Below, in pieces: positions 60,184 through 64,000 of a DNA stretch of 64,000 nucleotides. The DNA lies in contig NZ_VDGT01000015.1 of assembly GCF_006335015.1 (NCBI RefSeq), positions 98,999-162,998 of the forward strand. The letters run 5' to 3'. Origin of the DNA: Streptomyces sedi. Its GTDB lineage: Bacteria; Actinomycetota; Actinomycetes; Streptomycetales; Streptomycetaceae. Positions within the stretch are counted from its first letter, which is position 1; every line of letters begins with the position of its first letter. Position numbers and translations under genes: made by a program. The notes under the pieces were generated by a model, which worked only from the letters and a program-made list of their open reading frames with translations, was not told the origin of the DNA and searched no databases.

Positions 60184-60990
60184 ATGTCAGGGAAGATCGC
60201 CGTCATCGGCACGGGCAGGATCGGCGAGGCCCTGCTGGTCGGCCTGTTGGGCGCCGGCAGGGCCCCCGACGACGTGCTGGTCACCGCGCGCCGCGAGGAC
60301 CGCGCGGCGGAGCTGCGCACCCGGCACGGCGTGCGGGTGGTGGAGAACGCGGAGGCCGCCAAGCTCGCCGACACGCTGATCCTCGCGGTCAAACCGCAGG
60401 ACCTGCCGGCGCTGCTGGACGAACTGGCGCCGCACGTCGCCGCCGACCGGCTGGTGATCAGCGCCGCCGCCGGCATCACCACCGCGTTCGTGGAGTCCCG
60501 GCTCACCCCCGGCACCCCGGTGGTGCGGGTCATGCCCAACACCCCCGCCCTCGTCGACCAGGGCATGTCCGTGATCTCCGGCGGCTCCCACGCCTCGGAG
60601 CGCCATCTCGACGCGGCGGACGCGGTCTTCGCCGGCGTCGGCCGCACCCTGCGGCTCCCCGAGTCCCAGCAGGACGCGGCCACCGCGCTCTCCGGATCGG
60701 GGCCCGCCTACTTCTACTTCCTGGTCGAGGCCATGATCGACGCCGGCATCCTGCTCGGCCTGCCCAGGGACAAGGCCCACGAGCTGATCGTCCAGTCCGC
60801 GGTGGGCGCCGCCGCGATGCTCAGGGACACCGGCGAGCACCCCGTCGCCCTCCGCGAGGCGGTGACCTCGCCCGGCGGCACGACGATCAACGCGATCCGC
60901 GAGCTGGAGAACCACGGGGTGCGCGCCGCGCTGATCGCCGCCCTGGAGGCGGCGCGGGACCGCAGCCGGGAGTTGGGCGCGGGGCGCTGA
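60184..60990 (+). CDS. proC: Pyrroline-5-carboxylate reductase
   Basis: ProC reduces pyrroline-5-carboxylate to proline with NAD(P)H. The 268-residue protein has the Rossmann motif IAVIGTGRIGEALL, the VMPNTPALV segment and the ProC signature ALSGSGPAYFYFLVEAMIDAGILLGLPRDKA, with SPGGTTINAI near the end. ATG 60184 gives the family N-terminus. The in-frame GTG 60172 lies only 3 bases from a GGAG and would add four residues; it cannot be excluded. A repeat-rich gap follows. Confidence 0.96.
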   Translation: MSGKIAVIGTGRIGEALLVGLLGAGRAPDDVLVTARREDRAAELRTRHGVRVVENAEAAKLADTLILAVKPQDLPALLDELAPHVAADRLVISAAAGITTAFVESRLTPGTPVVRVMPNTPALVDQGMSVISGGSHASERHLDAADAVFAGVGRTLRLPESQQDAATALSGSGPAYFYFLVEAMIDAGILLGLPRDKAHELIVQSAVGAAAMLRDTGEHPVALREAVTSPGGTTINAIRELENHGVRAALIAALEAARDRSRELGAGR

Positions 60991-61354
60991 CCCGCGGTGC
61001 TTGAGCGGGAGGGCGACAACCCGCCTTGCCGGCGTGCCATCGTTGTCGTCTTTCCCCCGCCACCCAGCATTCGCGCAGTTCCCCGCGCCCCCAAGCAGGC
61101 CGTCACCTACCGCGCGTGAGCCCGCACCTGACCGATCACGCCCACCCACACCAGGGGCGCGGGGAACTGCGCGAGCAACCGGACACCGGGCCGCAGCCGA
61201 CAACCCACCCGGCCGTGAAGCTCCGTAGTCGGCTAACCCACACCGGGCTTACGCCGACAACCCACCTGCCGGCGCGACACCGTTGTCGTCGGCGCGAGGA
61301 CGACAACGGAGCGGTACCGGCCAGGTGGGTCGTCGCTCCCCGAAACCGACGGAG
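60991..61354. repeat. Repeat-rich gap with outward pair of repeat arms
   Basis: This 364-bp gap between proC and the FtsX-type permease holds no supported gene. Two arms of the dispersed repeat, at 61072-61092 and 61153-61173, are inverted relative to each other. GACAACCC and GTTGTCGTC blocks recur at 61015, 61050, 61200, 61257 and 61282. Several partial copies appear nested or shuffled. Confidence 0.75.
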
Positions 61355-63907
61355 TCACCCCGCGATGGCGCGCAGCACGTTCATCCGGCCGGCGCGGAAG
61401 GCGGGCATCAGGGCCGCCAGCAGACCCACCACCGCCGAGCCGACGAAGACGACGGCCAGCGTCGACCACGGGATCTCCAGCACCCGGAACCCACTCAGCT
61501 CCAGCAGCCGCTGCGACGTCAGCCCCCACGCCATGCCCAGCCCCAGTCCGAGCACCGCGCCGAACAGCGCGATCACCACCGACTCCAGCCGCACCATCCG
61601 CCGCAGCTGCCGCCGCGAGAGGCCGATGGCCCGCATCAGGCCGATCTCCCTGGTCCGTTCGATCACCGAGAGCGCCAGCGTGTTGACCACGCCCAGGACC
61701 GCCACCAGGATCGCCAGCGCCAGCAGCGCGTAGACCAGGTTCAGCAACGACCCGATCTCGTCCTCCAACTGCTGCTTGTAGTCGGCCTGGTTGGCGACGT
61801 CGTACTGCGGGAAGCGCTCCATCCGCTCCTTGAGTGCGGCGTAGACGGCTTCCTCCTGGCCGTCCTCGGCCTTGGCGAACATCGCGATGTTCTTCGGCAT
61901 CTCCGCGCCGAGCAGCTCGCGCGCCGTGTCGATGCCCAGATACATGGCGCCCTGGTCGATCACCGTGTCTTCCGAGGTCACGGCCGCCACCGTCAGCTCC
62001 GTCGAACCGCCGTCGACGAAGTCGACGCGCACCGTGTCGCCCAGCGACAGCCCGCGCTCCTCAGCGAAGGTCTCCGGCACCGACATCGCTCCCGGCGCGA
62101 ACGCGTCGGCGAGTTCGCCCTCGACCGTCTCGGACGCCTGGTCGCCGGCGTAGGTCGGGGAAGCCGCCACCAGCTCCTCGTCCCGTTCCGCGCCGTCCGG
62201 CGTGGTCAACGTGGCCCACACGCCGGTGTAGTCCGTGACGTGCGTCAGACCGGGGGTCTCCCGCACCACTTCGGCGGCCTCCTCGACGATCGACTGGCCC
62301 CTGCTGTCCACGATGAAGTCGGCGCCCACCGTGCGGTCCAGCTGGTCGGAGGCCGAGGCCACCGCCGAGGAACCCACCACCGCGAGCCCGCTCACCAGCG
62401 CCAGTCCGATCATCAACGCGCTGGCCGTCGCGCCCGTGCGCCGGGGGTTGCGCCGCGCGTTCCGCCCGGCGAGCCGGCCTACCGGGCCGAACACCCCCAG
62501 CACCAGCGCGTTCAGCACCCGCACGACCCACGACGCGAGCACCGGCGCGGCCACGACCGCGCCCACCAGCGTCCCCAGCAGGCCCAGCGCCAGGAACGCC
62601 GAACCGTCCGACGCCTCGTCCGAGGCCGCCGCCACCCCCAGGGCGGCGGCACCGCCACCGGTCAGCAGCAGCCCGAACGCCGCCCGCACCCGTCCGGCCC
62701 GCGCGTCGCCCGGCGTGCCGGCCTCGCGCAGCGCGGCCATCGGGGAGACCCGGCTGGCCCGCCGCGCCGGCAGCCAGGCCGCCAGCACCGTCGAGACCAC
62801 GCCGACCGCCATCCCGATCGCGGGGGTCGTCGCGGCGACCGTCAACGAGGTGCCCTCGACGTTCATCCCCATCGCGCTCATCCCGCCGAGCATCAGCGCA
62901 GCCAACCCGATCCCGGCGGCCACCCCCAGCGCCGAGCCCACGACGCCGAGCAGCAGCGCCTCGATGAGGACGGAGCGGTTGATCTGGCGGCGGCTGGTCC
63001 CGATGGCGCGCATCAGGCCGATCTCGCGGGTGCGCTGGGCGACCAGCATGGAGAAGGTGTTGACGATCAGGAAGATCCCGACCAGCACCGCGATCCCGGC
63101 GAAGCCGAGCATCGCGTACCGCAGCACGTCGAGGAAGCCGACCTCCTCCATGGCCTCCTTCCGGTTCTCCTCCCGGGTGTTCACCTCGAAGCCGCCGCCC
63201 AGCTCGTCCGCGATCCGCGCCTTCAGCTCGGCGTCAGAGACCCCGCTCGCCGCGTCCACCGCGACCGAGCTGACCTGGTCGGCGGCGCCGAGCAGCGTGC
63301 CGCGCGCCGCCGTCGACTCGAAGAGCAGATAGGTGACCCCGGGGTTGCTCCCCTCGAACTCGGCCATCCCGACCACCGTCACCGGGTGGCTGCCGGCGGC
63401 CGTGACCGCGGTCAACGTGTCGCCGACCGCCACCTCCCGCCGTTCCGCGGTGTCGGCGTCCACCAGCACCTCGTCGGCGCCCGCCGGTTCACGGCCCTCG
63501 ACCAGCTCCATCAGCCGCTGGTTCACCGCGCCCCAGTCGGTGCCGATCGTCGGCGCCCCGCTGTCCGAGTCCAGGCGCTCGTTGGCCGCGTCGACCACCG
63601 TGAGGTCGGTGGACTCCACCGTGGGGTGCGCCTCGGCGACCCCCTCGACGGCGGCCACCCGCTCCACCACGTCCTCGGGGAGCGTCCGGGGAACGCCGGT
63701 CTCCTGCCGGTGCTCCCGCTCCTCGGCGGCGACGGTCACATCCGAACTTGTCCTGCCGAAGAAACGATCGAAAGTGCTGCTCATCGTGTCGCTGAAGACG
63801 AGCGTTCCGCAGACGAACGCGACCGAAAGCACGATCGCGACCGCCGACAGCAGCATCCGGCCCTTGTGGGCGTAGAAGCTGCGCAGTGAGGTCTTGAGGA
63901 CGGTCAT
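61355..63907 (-). CDS. ABC transporter permease, FtsX/MacB type
   Basis: The 850-residue permease has an N-terminal transmembrane helix (about residues 17-37) and a large extracellular MacB-like domain. A membrane block lies at about 265-345, a second half-transporter unit starts near 400, another extracellular domain follows, and a final block at about 720-835 ends VLRAIAG. The two-fold repeat (REIGLMRAIGTSRRQI and REIGLMRAIGLSRRQL) is typical of lipoprotein or peptide exporters. The ATG overlaps the ATPase stop by 3 bases (ATGA), so both are co-translated. Confidence 0.93.
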   Translation of the reverse strand: MTVLKTSLRSFYAHKGRMLLSAVAIVLSVAFVCGTLVFSDTMSSTFDRFFGRTSSDVTVAAEEREHRQETGVPRTLPEDVVERVAAVEGVAEAHPTVESTDLTVVDAANERLDSDSGAPTIGTDWGAVNQRLMELVEGREPAGADEVLVDADTAERREVAVGDTLTAVTAAGSHPVTVVGMAEFEGSNPGVTYLLFESTAARGTLLGAADQVSSVAVDAASGVSDAELKARIADELGGGFEVNTREENRKEAMEEVGFLDVLRYAMLGFAGIAVLVGIFLIVNTFSMLVAQRTREIGLMRAIGTSRRQINRSVLIEALLLGVVGSALGVAAGIGLAALMLGGMSAMGMNVEGTSLTVAATTPAIGMAVGVVSTVLAAWLPARRASRVSPMAALREAGTPGDARAGRVRAAFGLLLTGGGAAALGVAAASDEASDGSAFLALGLLGTLVGAVVAAPVLASWVVRVLNALVLGVFGPVGRLAGRNARRNPRRTGATASALMIGLALVSGLAVVGSSAVASASDQLDRTVGADFIVDSRGQSIVEEAAEVVRETPGLTHVTDYTGVWATLTTPDGAERDEELVAASPTYAGDQASETVEGELADAFAPGAMSVPETFAEERGLSLGDTVRVDFVDGGSTELTVAAVTSEDTVIDQGAMYLGIDTARELLGAEMPKNIAMFAKAEDGQEEAVYAALKERMERFPQYDVANQADYKQQLEDEIGSLLNLVYALLALAILVAVLGVVNTLALSVIERTREIGLMRAIGLSRRQLRRMVRLESVVIALFGAVLGLGLGMAWGLTSQRLLELSGFRVLEIPWSTLAVVFVGSAVVGLLAALMPAFRAGRMNVLRAIAG

Positions 63908-64000
63908 GAGGTGCGGCCCTGTCCGTCGAAGCCGCGCATCCGGTCCAGGACGCGGTCGGCGGTGGGGTCGCGCATCTCGTCGACGATCTGGCCGTCGGCG
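63904..64000 (-). CDS. ABC transporter ATP-binding protein, 3' end only
   Basis: The visible 32 codons run from the window edge to TGA 63906-63904 and encode DGQIVDEMRDPTADRVLDRM then RGFDGQGRTS. This is the usual C-terminal tail of the MacB-type ATPase that partners FtsX-like permeases in Streptomyces. The catalytic motifs lie beyond the window. Its stop overlaps the permease start (ATGA). Confidence 0.85.
   Translation of the reverse strand, partial: ADGQIVDEMRDPTADRVLDRMRGFDGQGRTS

Noticed and set aside
61283..63889. 868-residue plus-strand frame opposite the FtsX-type permease
   Set aside because: Antisense shadow rich in Arg/His/Gln with no domain; the minus-strand permease has clear repeats and coupling to its ATPase.

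Overview
The window is very GC-rich, uses many GTG starts and packs genes into runs coupled by 4-base ATGA or GTGA overlaps. It carries actinobacterial marker genes (lsr2, disA-radA, orphan nuoD, a DUF2342 metalloprotease, GTP cyclohydrolase next to ftsH). Gene order closely matches the conserved core arm of Streptomyces chromosomes, so it is probably core chromosome of a Streptomyces or close relative. No tRNA, rRNA, CRISPR array, phage or transposase gene was seen.

Region by region. 1-7.6 kb: PBP4-type carboxypeptidase (5' end cut off), DUF2342 metalloprotease, tilS, hpt, ftsH, folE. 7.6-14.3 kb: a block that separates folE from the rest of the folate genes, holding an MBL-fold hydrolase/TetR divergent pair with a perfect operator, a coiled-coil membrane protein and a complete glycine betaine/choline ABC importer, with repeat copies at and between its ends. 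14.3-17.4 kb: DUF3180, folK and folB on the minus strand, divergent from folP and an NTF2-like gene. 17.5-22.4 kb: a compact operon resembling a type VII secretion substrate or polymorphic-toxin cassette, with a small secreted-type helical protein, a T7SS-signal protein, a membrane protein and two paralogous proteins of unknown function at its two ends. 22.5-26.7 kb: two PH-domain membrane proteins, orphan nuoD and, convergent with it, a MidA/NDUFAF7-type methyltransferase. 26.8-34.2 kb: a two-component system, then DUF2520-panC-nadB-nadC-coaX for pantothenate, CoA and NAD. 34.3-39.5 kb: small proteins, a BlaI-type regulator, an N-acetylglutamate synthase-like GNAT, lsr2 and clpC, the last with a long regulatory leader. 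39.6-45.8 kb: tag, a GNAT, mutY, a secreted protein, disA and radA, a DNA-repair and c-di-AMP neighbourhood. 46-50.8 kb: a sigma-like/BACON protein, TetR, a TIM-barrel isomerase and an ABC exporter. 51-54.9 kb: ppx, a Cys-rich protein and ilvD. 55-64 kb: a receptor-type Ser/Thr kinase with a beta-propeller sensor, small regulators, methyltransferase, proC, and an FtsX/MacB-type exporter that runs off the right edge.

Two patterns recur across the window. First, an intergenic element with inverted ends (full copies 124 bp) occurs at six loci. Second, more than a dozen genes have a sigma70-like -10 hexamer only 6-8 bases before the start codon and no ribosome binding site, which predicts leaderless mRNAs. 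Sites resembling sigma-R promoters precede ftsH and clpC, and clpC also has a ClgR-type box, suggesting that these proteolysis genes respond to thiol-oxidative or protein-folding stress.
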